From Pseudomonadota bacterium (lineage in GTDB: Bacteria; Pseudomonadota; Gammaproteobacteria; Burkholderiales; Burkholderiaceae_B): a DNA stretch of 13,608 nt. The notes under the pieces were generated by a model that was not told the DNA's origin, ran no database searches, and saw only the letters and a list, made by a program, of their open reading frames with translations. Shown one piece after another: positions 1 through 7,533 of the stretch (its first letter is position 1; each line of letters opens with the position of its first letter). The position numbers and the translations under genes were made by a program. The stretch covers positions 1 to 13,608 of the forward strand of contig JAEZGR010000059.1 in assembly GCA_023437255.1 (NCBI GenBank). Reading direction: 5' to 3'.

Positions 1-2
1 TG

Positions 3-1166
3 CAGTCATCGGCGCCCACCGTGGCCCTCGACGGCGGCGCAGAGCCGCTCGCCCGAACCCTCGATCGCGTGGCCGCGCAGCTCGGTGTGCTTTGGCGTTA
101 TGCCGACGATCGGCTCGAGTTCTATCGAACCGAAACTCGCGCCTTCGATGTCAGGGTACTGACGCTTCAAGCCGCGGCCGAGGCTTCGCTGGGGCTGCGC
201 AGCGATGCTTCGCGGCAGGGTTTCGCGAGCACGTCGAGCACCGAATTGGTACTGCCGAGCCAGGACCTGTTGGCTACCGTGCGGGCCCGCATAGAGCCCT
301 TTCTGTCGCGTGCGGGCGTCGTCGTCGCCGAGCCGGGCGCCGGCGCCATGCTGGTGGTCACCGATACCCCCGAGGCGCTGCGTCGTGTCGCCGCGTTCGT
401 CGATCGAGAAAACCGGGCCATGACACGCCGGGTACGTCTGTTGTTCGAAGAGCTCACCGTCGCCATCGAAGACAGCGCTGAAGCGGGCATAGACTGGAAC
501 CTGGTGTTTGCAGGTGCCAAGTTCGCGGCTTCTGCAGGCATGGCGGGAGCCGCTGCGGTCGATGCGGGATTTCTTGGCATGCAGAGCACCGACGGGCGTT
601 TTGCGGGTAGCGAGCTGCTGGTCAAGGCGCTGGGCAGCGTCGGCCGTGTGGTCCGGCGCAACAGCCTGCCCATGCTCACGCTCAACCGCAGGCCCGTCAC
701 GCACGCGGTGCGCACCACTTTTTCATATATAGACAAAGTAGAAACTACCAATCAGCGTGGGCACTACGATACACAATTGCCCACCGTCTCTGTCAGCCAG
801 CGCGAGGAAACGGTCGGTTCGCTGATCACTTTGGTTCCCGATGCCCAGGAAGACGGGCAAATACTGCTTTCGGTGGCATACGACAATACCGTCGCGCAGC
901 CCCTCAAGTCGATTACGTTTGGCGACAGCAGCAATCCGCTGCAGCTGCAGCAGATCACCATCGATGGGAATGGCACCGTTCAGCAGGTCGCATTGATGCC
1001 GGGGCAGCCGCTCGTGATCTCGGGCTTTGATCGCAGCAGGCAGGAAACGGGATCGCGGCGGCTCAATCCCGGGTTGCCGCTGGCCCTGGGAGGCAGCGAC
1101 AAGGCCAGCACCGAGCGATTGAGCACGGTCATGGTGGTCACCGCGCACCTCGAGGAAGGGTTCTGA
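3..1166 (+). CDS. pilN: Type IVb pilus secretin PilN, C-terminal part (5' truncated by window edge)
   Basis: Outer-membrane secretin of a PilN/BfpB-type pilus system, which would multimerise into the channel through which the pilus exits. The reading frame is open from the first bases of the window, so the GTG at 21 is probably internal. About 387 residues are visible against roughly 550 for R64 PilN, so the lipoprotein signal and first N domain lie outside. The visible part starts with an N-type periplasmic domain. A typical secretin-core entry follows, with VDRENRAMTRR and then an acidic stretch ending in AGIDWNLVF. Further on come the segment containing TLNRRPVTHAVRT and the C-terminal GQPLVISGFDR / TVMVVTAHL strands. 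The stop codon is 4 bases before pilO, and the downstream pilO-pilP-pilQ-pilR order supports PilN over a general secretion GspD. Family assignment is by pattern recognition, not alignment. Confidence 0.85.
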   Translation, partial: QSSAPTVALDGGAEPLARTLDRVAAQLGVLWRYADDRLEFYRTETRAFDVRVLTLQAAAEASLGLRSDASRQGFASTSSTELVLPSQDLLATVRARIEPFLSRAGVVVAEPGAGAMLVVTDTPEALRRVAAFVDRENRAMTRRVRLLFEELTVAIEDSAEAGIDWNLVFAGAKFAASAGMAGAAAVDAGFLGMQSTDGRFAGSELLVKALGSVGRVVRRNSLPMLTLNRRPVTHAVRTTFSYIDKVETTNQRGHYDTQLPTVSVSQREETVGSLITLVPDAQEDGQILLSVAYDNTVAQPLKSITFGDSSNPLQLQQITIDGNGTVQQVALMPGQPLVISGFDRSRQETGSRRLNPGLPLALGGSDKASTERLSTVMVVTAHLEEGF

Positions 1167-1170
1167 TTTC

Positions 1171-2502
1171 ATGAGTCTTCTTCATTCGTCTCACCAACTC
1201 GTGCGCGGTGATGTGGCCCTGGTGTTTGGCATGGAATGGTTCCCGCTCATCGGTGACCACCTCGAGTCACAGGCGCGTCGGCTTGCCCGCTGCCGGCGGG
1301 CGCGTCATTTCGCCCTTGCGTCAGGTGCGGCGGCTGCGGTCGGAGTACTGCACGGCCGTCTGCAGCGCGAAGGGCGACGGCGTCATTACAGCGCGGCAGC
1401 GGCGTTCGCCAGTCTCCATCCGTCGGGCACCGTGGCGGCCGTGTTGTCGTTTGCCGAGGGGGTCAACTGGCTCATAGCCGTACATGAAGGTGCAGTCATG
1501 ACCCGCACAGACCAGTTCTACGCCGACAGCGTGCTGCTGCACGAGGCGTTGGTGGCGCTGCGGGAGGCGCACCCCGGGTTGGCACTGCACGAGGGGCCGG
1601 CGGATTCGTCCAATCTGCTCGACGCGCTCTTCGATACAGCACATCGTCAGCAGGGCGGTATCCGCACCCTGGGTGCGGTCTCCTCCGCCGGGTGGGCGGG
1701 CATGGCCGTGTGTGTGCTGGTGGGCGTCGCAACAGCGAGGCTAATTGGGTTCGATGGTCCGGATGCCGTCGAAACGCCGGTCGTTCCAGACCAGCGTGCG
1801 GCGTGGCGGGCAGCCGTTCATGAATCGGCACGGCGCCATAGGGTGCATGGCGTGGCGGGGTTGCAGGGATTACTCGACGCCATCCATGCGGTGCCCGCCC
1901 GACTGGGTGGGTGGCGCCTCGAACACATTGAATGCCGGCCGGAGACCGCCCGCTGGGCCTGTCACTCTCGTTACCGGCGCGAACCCGGCAGCGACAATCT
2001 CGATTTTCTGACCATGGCCGACCCTGCCTGGCAGGTCAGTTTTGACCCCCTGGAAGGGGCGACGGCAATCTGGTCGGCGCCTTTGGTGGCGTTGCCGCTC
2101 GATGCGGCCGGGGTGCGTAGCCCCCATCAGAACGAGGCGTGGTTTGTCAGTGCGCTGCAGGCGATGTTGCCCGCGTTCCGTGAACTGCGCCTCGAGGCGC
2201 CCCAGGTACTGCCCGTTCGGCCGCCACTCGATGCCCAGCAGCGCCCCTTGCCGCGGCCGGCCGATATGGGCGGCTTTCGTTGGCGCGCCCTGCGCGTTCA
2301 GGCACCGCTCAGATCGCTTGCGCTGCTGCTGCCACAGGCCGCGCATCTTAGCTGGGAGCGGGTTCAGCTCGCATTCGCGCCGGTTGAATCACCCACTTTG
2401 CTCCATAGCAGCCTTCAAGCCACCTTGTCGGGAGTGCTCTATGAAACCGATTTACCTGCTTCCGCTGTTATTCGGTCTGCTCATGCCGGCTCTCCGGGCT
2501 GA
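1171..2502 (+). CDS. pilO: Type IVb pilus accessory protein PilO (PilO2 family)
   Basis: Inner-membrane accessory protein of the pilus base, matching the PilO of R64-like systems (pilin accessory protein family, not the small PilO of type IVa pili). It has 443 residues, the usual size for the family. The N-terminal half looks cytoplasmic: VFGMEWFPLIGDHL near the start, then a segment containing EGVNWLIAVHEGAVM. A single hydrophobic segment lies at about residues 174-193, and a periplasmic C-terminal half of about 250 residues follows. The ATG at 1171 is preceded by a strong AGGAAGGG at 1153-1160, inside the last codons of pilN. Its 3' end overlaps pilP by 62 bases in another frame. The role inside the complex is known only in outline for the family: it is required for pilus biogenesis with PilP and PilN. 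No catalytic motif was seen. Confidence 0.83.
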   Translation: MSLLHSSHQLVRGDVALVFGMEWFPLIGDHLESQARRLARCRRARHFALASGAAAAVGVLHGRLQREGRRRHYSAAAAFASLHPSGTVAAVLSFAEGVNWLIAVHEGAVMTRTDQFYADSVLLHEALVALREAHPGLALHEGPADSSNLLDALFDTAHRQQGGIRTLGAVSSAGWAGMAVCVLVGVATARLIGFDGPDAVETPVVPDQRAAWRAAVHESARRHRVHGVAGLQGLLDAIHAVPARLGGWRLEHIECRPETARWACHSRYRREPGSDNLDFLTMADPAWQVSFDPLEGATAIWSAPLVALPLDAAGVRSPHQNEAWFVSALQAMLPAFRELRLEAPQVLPVRPPLDAQQRPLPRPADMGGFRWRALRVQAPLRSLALLLPQAAHLSWERVQLAFAPVESPTLLHSSLQATLSGVLYETDLPASAVIRSAHAGSPG

Positions 2503-2899
2503 AGAGGCGTCGACGGGGGCACTGTCTGACCAACAGGTCACGGTACGCGAGCTGATGCAGCTCGATGCCGAGCTGGCACTTGAGTCCGCCAGGCGGCGGC
2601 GGGGCCTCGGCGCAGAACCGGGCTCGCCTCGGGTGGCGAAGGAGCGGCCCGCCGGCGCCGGGGGGGCAATGAGCGACGATTTGAAGCTGCTGGGCATCTA
2701 CGGGGTAGGGCAACGTCTGTGCGCCGAGATCCGCAGCGGCAGGCAGCGTTACCTGTACCTGCGCGGCCAACCCCATCCTGTCGGTCATGCCGCAGCTCAC
2801 GATGGTTACCGCCTCAAATCGCTGGCCGGCAGTTGCGTGCGCCTGTTGCGAAGCGACGAGGAAACAGAACTGTGCCTTTCCAGGCCGGGAGGTGATTGA
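2441..2899 (+). CDS. pilP: Type IVb pilus biogenesis periplasmic protein PilP
   Basis: Small exported protein of 152 residues, the usual size of PilP in R64-like systems. It probably acts in the periplasm between the inner-membrane complex and the secretin. I chose the ATG at 2441 because it gives a clean signal peptide (MKPIYLLPLLFGLLMPALRA, likely cut after Ala20). It also has a GGGAG ribosome site at 2430-2434. The longer open frame upstream is the pilO coding region in a shifted frame. The charged linker at about residues 40-70 is followed by a compact C-terminal domain starting LKLLGIYGVGQRLCAEI and containing GYRLKSLAGSCVRL, which is the recognisable PilP family core. The gene overlaps pilO by 62 bases and its TGA overlaps the pilQ ATG (TGATG), which suggests translational coupling on both sides. 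Confidence 0.82.
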   Translation: MKPIYLLPLLFGLLMPALRAEEASTGALSDQQVTVRELMQLDAELALESARRRRGLGAEPGSPRVAKERPAGAGGAMSDDLKLLGIYGVGQRLCAEIRSGRQRYLYLRGQPHPVGHAAAHDGYRLKSLAGSCVRLLRSDEETELCLSRPGGD

Positions 2900-4671
2900 T
2901 GTTTGCTCGTTTGACCGGACGCCGGCCGGCCGTGTTGGCCGACAGCGGAGCGATCGCCCGGACCGCAGCGCGTTACGTGGCGGGGCAGGCGGGGGTGCTG
3001 ACCGACACGGAATCCTTGTTGGGTCTCACGCCGGCGTTGAAACGTTCGCTCAGTACGGAATTTGGCGTTGAAACGCTGTCGGCGCGTATCTGCCCCGTTG
3101 AGCTCGACGACGGTTCGGCCGCCATCTTTGCACTGGCTGAACACGTGGGGAGTGACCAGGCCGATGAACTGGCGCGCCGACTGTTGATGGCGGGCTATCC
3201 GCCGGCCGATCCCGCGCGCTTTGTGCTCAATGCGAGCATGCTGGCAGCCGTTGCACGCGATGCCTTTCGCCCGTCCGCCGTGAGTGGGCACGGCGGCACA
3301 AGCCGTGGTGCGCTTGAAGAGGCTTTTCACGGTCTGGTTGAATGGGGAGTACTGCATGGCGCAAGCGACCTGCACCTGAACGTCAATATGCATGAGGCCG
3401 AGTCTGAAGTGAAGTACACGGTCTGTGGCAGATACATTGCGCCGGAGTGCTTTCGGCGAATGCCGACTCGCACGCTCATGGAAATGCTGTCGGTCGCCTG
3501 GATGGACATCGCTGGCGGCAATGGCGCGGTGTTCGATCCTTCGGCCGAGCAACAGGGAAGCTTGACCCGTCTTTACGCCGGTCGCGAGGTGATGCTGCGC
3601 TGGGCGTCGATGGCAAGCGATCGAGGGCCCAGTGTGTGCCTGCGTCTGCTCGAGAAAACTCAGGCGAGCCGCATTCCTTCGCTCGAAAGTCTGGGCTATT
3701 GCCCGGAACAGGTGGCCATGCTGGAGCGCGCTCTGTTTTCGGGCGGCGGTGCTGTGGTGTTTGCCGGTACCGTCGGTTCGGGCAAGTCCACCACACTGGC
3801 GTCCCTCATTGCCCGGCTGCCCGCCGATCGCAAGGTGATCACCGTAGAAGACCCGGTCGAATACACCATACCGGGCGCCATTCAGAACTCGATTGCGCGT
3901 CGTCTCGATACCGATGCCCATTCCGCATTTGCGACCAAGTTGCGCGCATTGAAGCGCTCCGCCATGACCGACGTGCTCCTGGGAGAGGTGCGCGATCGTG
4001 AAACAGGCCTGGCATTCATGGATCTGGCCGGCTCGGGCGTGAACATCTACACGACGGTTCATGCGCCTTCGGCAGCCTTCATTCCGACGCGACTGGCCTC
4101 TGACTTCATTGGGGTGTCCCGTGAGTTCCTGGCGACACCGGGCACACTGAAGTTGCTGGTGTGGCAGGCCCTGCTGCCTCGCCTGTGCGAATGCGCCGTG
4201 CCGATCGCGCGTGCGCTTGGTTCTGGCGCTCTGCGGCTCCAGGGCGGGCGGCATTCGGCGCCACACACCTCCCAATGGTTCAAGCAGTTCACGGCGATCT
4301 TCCCGGGGCCCGTCGAGAACCTGCGTGCCCGAAATGCGGCCGGGTGTCCGCGCTGCAGGCAGGAGGGGCTGCCGGAGTTGTCCGGGTATGCGGGGCGCAG
4401 TATCGCGGCGGAGATGTTCGAACCACGCGCGTATCCGGACTGGTTCGACTGGGTTTCACGTGGCGCAGGCGGGGTCTTTCCAGTGCCCATGCGTTCGGCC
4501 ATGTCGGCTGCCATGGAGGCCGCTTACAAGGGCATCTTTGATCCGGCTGATGTGGAAGTCCGCTTTCATTCACTGGTCATGGAATCGCGTCTGCGCAGCG
4601 CGGAACCGGCGTTCATCGTTGAACGCTGCGCTCAGCCTGCTGTGAGCGCAGTCAGCGAGGTATCGCCATGA
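2899..4671 (+). CDS. pilQ: Type IVb pilus assembly ATPase PilQ
   Basis: Cytoplasmic hexameric secretion ATPase of the GspE/PilB superfamily, expected to power pilin polymerisation through PilR. It has 590 residues from the ATG at 2899. A TTG three bases earlier is in frame, but the ATG overlapping the pilP stop and preceded by GGGAGG is the better start. Motifs in order: Asp box VITVEDPVEY (E317/D318), placed after the Walker A GTVGSGKST (K296), Walker B region DVLLGEVRDRET with Glu363, and His box TTVHA (H388). A cysteine pair C430-x-C432 and a CPRC pair at 483-486 probably bind zinc, as in GspE-type ATPases. The N-terminal 150 residues are less conserved and probably contact the membrane platform. 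Neighbours pilP and pilR identify it as PilQ of the R64-like type, not a retraction ATPase. It overlaps pilR by 4 bases. Confidence 0.9.
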   Translation: MFARLTGRRPAVLADSGAIARTAARYVAGQAGVLTDTESLLGLTPALKRSLSTEFGVETLSARICPVELDDGSAAIFALAEHVGSDQADELARRLLMAGYPPADPARFVLNASMLAAVARDAFRPSAVSGHGGTSRGALEEAFHGLVEWGVLHGASDLHLNVNMHEAESEVKYTVCGRYIAPECFRRMPTRTLMEMLSVAWMDIAGGNGAVFDPSAEQQGSLTRLYAGREVMLRWASMASDRGPSVCLRLLEKTQASRIPSLESLGYCPEQVAMLERALFSGGGAVVFAGTVGSGKSTTLASLIARLPADRKVITVEDPVEYTIPGAIQNSIARRLDTDAHSAFATKLRALKRSAMTDVLLGEVRDRETGLAFMDLAGSGVNIYTTVHAPSAAFIPTRLASDFIGVSREFLATPGTLKLLVWQALLPRLCECAVPIARALGSGALRLQGGRHSAPHTSQWFKQFTAIFPGPVENLRARNAAGCPRCRQEGLPELSGYAGRSIAAEMFEPRAYPDWFDWVSRGAGGVFPVPMRSAMSAAMEAAYKGIFDPADVEVRFHSLVMESRLRSAEPAFIVERCAQPAVSAVSEVSP

Positions 4672-5831
4672 AGCTGCGTGTGTCGTGGGGGCGCCGTCGT
4701 CTTCAGCTGAGTCGCGGCATGGCGTGGCCCACGTTGCTGCTCGCGATGCAGGCTGCCTATGACGCCTGGTATTTCAGCCTGGACCGGCGCCATTACTACG
4801 CCTATCTGGCGGCGCTGCTCGAGGGCACGCGTGGGTCGCGCACTCTCAAGCAAATCTTTGTGGCCGACGCCGCGCGCTATGGCGGGCAATCCACACGCGG
4901 CCGCCTTTCGCGGCGCTGGGTGATGCTGATTCAGGTGGCGGGTGGTGACCTGTACGGTACGTGGTACGGCGTTTTTCCTCTTCACGAGCTCGCCGTGTTG
5001 CGGGCGGCTCAGGCCAGAGGCGGTGACGTGCTGGTCGGCACCTTGGCTGAGCTGTCGCGCGTGTTGGGGGTACTGGAGTCCGCCAGAAAGATCCTCTCGT
5101 CCACCCTGAGTGTCGGTTGTCTGGCGATGGCGGTCCTGGCCTCCATGCTTCTGGCTGTGCCGCTCTATACGGCGCCCAGGCTGCGCGACACATTTGCGGC
5201 GATTCCCCCCGAGTATCACGGCCGCGCGGCGCGCGGGCTCTTTGAACTCGCCGACTGGCTCGGGCCTGTCTGGCCGTTCGTGGCCGTATCTGCCGTCGTG
5301 GTGCCGGTGCTTGTCATCGCTTCGATGGGACGCTATTGCGGCAGGCTGCGACAGCCGCTCGATCAGATTGGCCCGTGGCGCCTGTACCGCCAGGTGCAGG
5401 CGCTGCGCTTTACCTGCCTTCTTGCCGTGGCGCTCGGGCGCAATGAACACGGCACGACACGCCTGCGAGCGGCCCTCGCCCTGCAGCTCAAGGGCGCGAC
5501 ACCGTGGATGAGCCGACACGTGTCGGCAATGATCGGTCACATCGATGCGGGCCGTCACGGTGCCGCTGTCTTCGACACCGGGCTCTTGAACCGTAATCAG
5601 CTCTGGTTTCTCGATGACATGGTGCAGGCGCGCGGGCTCGTCGATGGCCTGCGACAGTGTGCCTGCTGGATAGAGGCACATGTGCTCGGAAGCGTTGCGC
5701 GGCAGGCGATGGCCCTGCGCTGGTTGCTGCTGGCTTGCGCGGTGGCCGGGGCGTTGATGATTGCCTTATGGCATTACGCGGCGATCGACGATCTGCGGCG
5801 GGGCCTGGCGCTGTTTCACGCCAGTCTTTGA
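4668..5831 (+). CDS. pilR: Type IVb pilus inner-membrane platform protein PilR
   Basis: Polytopic inner-membrane protein of the GspF/PilC superfamily, expected to couple PilQ ATP hydrolysis to pilin extraction from the membrane. It has 387 residues, normal for the family. Three hydrophobic segments are visible at about residues 149-169, 201-221 and 352-371, with a cytoplasmic N-terminal domain before the first and a second cytoplasmic domain between the second and third, the typical T2SSF layout. The ATG at 4668 overlaps the pilQ TGA as ATGA, so translation is likely coupled. The first domain contains YDAWYFSLDRRHYYAYLAAL, unlike the general-secretion GspF start but in keeping with PilR-type proteins. 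Identification as PilR rests on topology and position between pilQ and pilS. Confidence 0.82.
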   Translation: MKLRVSWGRRRLQLSRGMAWPTLLLAMQAAYDAWYFSLDRRHYYAYLAALLEGTRGSRTLKQIFVADAARYGGQSTRGRLSRRWVMLIQVAGGDLYGTWYGVFPLHELAVLRAAQARGGDVLVGTLAELSRVLGVLESARKILSSTLSVGCLAMAVLASMLLAVPLYTAPRLRDTFAAIPPEYHGRAARGLFELADWLGPVWPFVAVSAVVVPVLVIASMGRYCGRLRQPLDQIGPWRLYRQVQALRFTCLLAVALGRNEHGTTRLRAALALQLKGATPWMSRHVSAMIGHIDAGRHGAAVFDTGLLNRNQLWFLDDMVQARGLVDGLRQCACWIEAHVLGSVARQAMALRWLLLACAVAGALMIALWHYAAIDDLRRGLALFHASL

Positions 5832-5854
5832 CACTCACCCAAACAGGAAACAAT

Positions 5855-6463
5855 ATGAATATACAAAAGATATACACGCTCAACCGCATTCACAATGCCA
5901 CGGGAAATCGTACGCAATGCACGCAGGCCGGGTTCTCGCTGGTCGAGGTGTCGATCGTCATGGCCATCGTGCTGTTGCTGGCCATCATTGCCATTCCGGC
6001 GGTCAGCGCCTACGTGATCGAGGGCAAAGTGCCAAAAGTGGGAGAGGAGCTCACCCGCTTCATACTTCATTCCAAGGTGAATGGTGCGAACGGCTTGCCC
6101 ACGCCTTTCGAGGGGATCGACAACACCAACCTGGCGAACATGGTGCGGGAAAATGGTATCTTCACGATCGCAGGTACCGCCGAAACACCCATCGTGCGTC
6201 ATGGGTTGGGTGCCGACGGTGATGTGAGCATCGCCTCGATAGGCGGGGGGGCGAGCTTTACCGTCACGCTCTCCAAGGTCAATCATGCGGCGTGCCCCTT
6301 GATCGCCTCGGTGCTGCAGCGCGTGGCCGACTCGATCACCGTGGCAGGGAAAGATGGCGCCGCAAAAACCGTGAAGGACGACACCACCCGCTACAGTGCG
6401 CTGACGACCGAGTCGCATTGCAGTCAGGGCGACGCCAACACCTTTGTCTTTACCGTGAGCTAG
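5855..6463 (+). CDS. pilS: Type IVb major prepilin PilS
   Basis: Probable major structural pilin. It has 202 residues from the ATG at 5855, chosen because AGGA at 5845-5848 sits 6 bases upstream and because the frame further upstream is a shadow of pilR. A long 26-residue leader ends in Gly26. Mature residue 1 is Phe27 and mature +5 is Glu31 (G|FSLVE), the prepilin peptidase signature, followed by about 25 hydrophobic residues. A globular domain of about 150 residues contains two cysteines, C147 and C189, which probably form the C-terminal disulfide of type IVb pilins. The leader itself is AT-rich relative to its surroundings. It lies 23 bases after pilR and 4 bases before pilV. No prepilin peptidase gene is visible, so processing must rely on one elsewhere. 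Confidence 0.85.
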   Translation: MNIQKIYTLNRIHNATGNRTQCTQAGFSLVEVSIVMAIVLLLAIIAIPAVSAYVIEGKVPKVGEELTRFILHSKVNGANGLPTPFEGIDNTNLANMVRENGIFTIAGTAETPIVRHGLGADGDVSIASIGGGASFTVTLSKVNHAACPLIASVLQRVADSITVAGKDGAAKTVKDDTTRYSALTTESHCSQGDANTFVFTVS

Positions 6464-6467
6464 CGCA

Positions 6468-7511
6468 ATGCGCATGGGAGCAGGCCTGAGCCGGGCTCAA
6501 CAGGGCTCCATGCTGATCGAGTTGGCGGTGGCCCTGGTGATTGCCACTCTTCTTGCGGCCTGGGGCGCGCATACGCTGGTGAATCGCTATCGCGACGCCC
6601 AGGCTCAGGCTGCAGCAGTCTGGATGGAGTCGCTGCACAAGGCGGTAGTTGCCTACGTGCGACGCTACGGGCCCGACATTCAGACCGCGGTTGATGTGCA
6701 GGCGCTGGTGCTGCCGGGTTTTGCTGACTGGCAGGCACCTTCATTGGGGGAGCTGGCAGAAGCGGGTCTGTTGTCGTCTGCCATTCCTCACAGCACACCC
6801 CTCATGGGGTCTGCACAGATTGCGGTCTGGCGCTCGGGCGATTGCCCAGGCAACATCTGTGCGGTCGAAGCGCTGATCAATGCCGAACGTGCCCTGCTCG
6901 ACGCAGACGGCAGTGAAGCAGATCAGGCCATGGTGGCGCAGTGGCTGCTGGCCGAACAGGGGAAAGGGGAGGCCGTCCAGCCGGCCCGGCCTGATCGTAT
7001 TCAAGGTGGCGCGCTCGACCTCGACAACAGGCTGCCAGGCGGCCGCGTACTGCCGGTGGGAACCGTTGGCATGGCGGTCACGGCCGAACACCTGGCCCTA
7101 TGGAGCTACCTGAGGGTTCGTGACCCGCGCGATCCAGAGTTTCAGGGGCAAATGTCGGTCGAAGGCAACATCGCGGGCGGGGCCGACGCGCGGTTTTCGG
7201 GTCAGCTGGTGGTCGAGGCGACGCACGACAGGGGCGAACCTTGCGACACTGAAAACGCCATCGCCCACGCCCGAGAAGGGGGGCTGCTGGTCTGCAGAGA
7301 GAACCTGTGGCGATCGGCCGGCGGCGCCGGGGCGGGGGGCTACGGCTATCACTCCTTGCGCGGCTGCCGAACGGCCAATGGGGAATCCACTGCGAATCCG
7401 GTGACGGGATCGTGCTCATGCCCCCTTTACGCTGTGGAGGCGCTCATCATGGAAGTGGGCGAGAACGACTTCCCGGACGGGAAGCAATATGCTTACTTGT
7501 GCGTAGGCTGA
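6468..7511 (+). CDS. pilV: Type IVb minor (tip) prepilin PilV, shufflon-family N-terminal region, no shufflon
   Basis: Minor pilin of the PilV family (bacterial shufflon protein N-terminal region), in R64 the tip adhesin that selects recipient cells. It has 347 residues, shorter than the roughly 430-460 of R64 PilV forms. A 13-residue leader is followed by G|SMLIE with Glu at mature +5, then a hydrophobic helix to about residue 35. Later comes the family pattern of Cys, Gly, GGLLVC and Trp (GEPCDTENA ... ENLWRSAGG). A cysteine-rich C-terminal region carries ANPVTG at residues 309-314, then SCSCP, and ends in YAYLCVG. The DNA encoding ANPVTG resembles an R64 crossover site. A second in-frame ATG lies at 6474. 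No clear ribosome site precedes either, and the 4-base gap from pilS suggests coupling. Confidence 0.78.
   Translation: MRMGAGLSRAQQGSMLIELAVALVIATLLAAWGAHTLVNRYRDAQAQAAAVWMESLHKAVVAYVRRYGPDIQTAVDVQALVLPGFADWQAPSLGELAEAGLLSSAIPHSTPLMGSAQIAVWRSGDCPGNICAVEALINAERALLDADGSEADQAMVAQWLLAEQGKGEAVQPARPDRIQGGALDLDNRLPGGRVLPVGTVGMAVTAEHLALWSYLRVRDPRDPEFQGQMSVEGNIAGGADARFSGQLVVEATHDRGEPCDTENAIAHAREGGLLVCRENLWRSAGGAGAGGYGYHSLRGCRTANGESTANPVTGSCSCPLYAVEALIMEVGENDFPDGKQYAYLCVG
7390..7408 (+). other. Single sequence resembling the R64 shufflon crossover repeat (sfx), inside pilV
   Basis: The 19 bases read CTGCGAATCCGGTGACGGG. Against the R64 sfx consensus as I recall it (GTGCCAATCCGGTNNNTGG), 13 of the 16 defined positions agree, including the uninterrupted core AATCCGGT. 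It lies in the PilV frame that gives ANPV, at the boundary between the family-conserved region and the C-terminal segment, where R64 has its first recombination site. I noticed no second copy in the window, so inversion is not possible here. Conservation of the encoded peptide could explain the likeness without any recombination history. Confidence 0.4.
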
Positions 7512-7521
7512 TGCGTATAAT
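7493..7521 (+). promoter_or_regulatory. Probable alaS promoter (sigma-70 type) overlapping the pilV 3' end
   Basis: A perfect -10 hexamer TATAAT lies at 7516-7521, four bases after the pilV stop codon. A weak -35 candidate (TTACTT, 7493-7498, 17-base spacer) lies inside the last pilV codons. TG at 7512-7513 is one base off the extended -10 position. A start site near 7528 would give a leader of about 29 bases before the alaS ATG at 7557. The -35 match is poor, so only the -10 is strong evidence. Confidence 0.6.
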
Positions 7522-7533
7522 GATTGGCTACCC

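Noticed and set aside
718..755. AT-rich patch with CATATATAG inside pilN, possible internal promoter
   Set aside because: It encodes a normal secretin segment in frame, has no partner -35, and no gene starts nearby.
2042..2440. Upstream extension of the pilP frame
   Set aside because: It is pilO coding sequence in another frame; the signal peptide and ribosome site place the true start at 2441.
2806..4275. 489-codon open frame on the - strand opposite pilQ
   Set aside because: Antisense shadow of pilQ with no recognisable domain and no ribosome site; all ATPase motifs are on the + strand.
5828..5857. Perfect -35 hexamer TTGACA at 5828-5833 before pilS
   Set aside because: The best -10 candidates at allowed spacing are poor (CAATAT at 17) and overlap the pilS start codon, so a transcript from there would lack the pilS ribosome site.
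7381..7511. Active shufflon with inverted segments in the pilV 3' end
   Set aside because: Only one sfx-like sequence, no alternative C-terminal segments and no recombinase gene before alaS.
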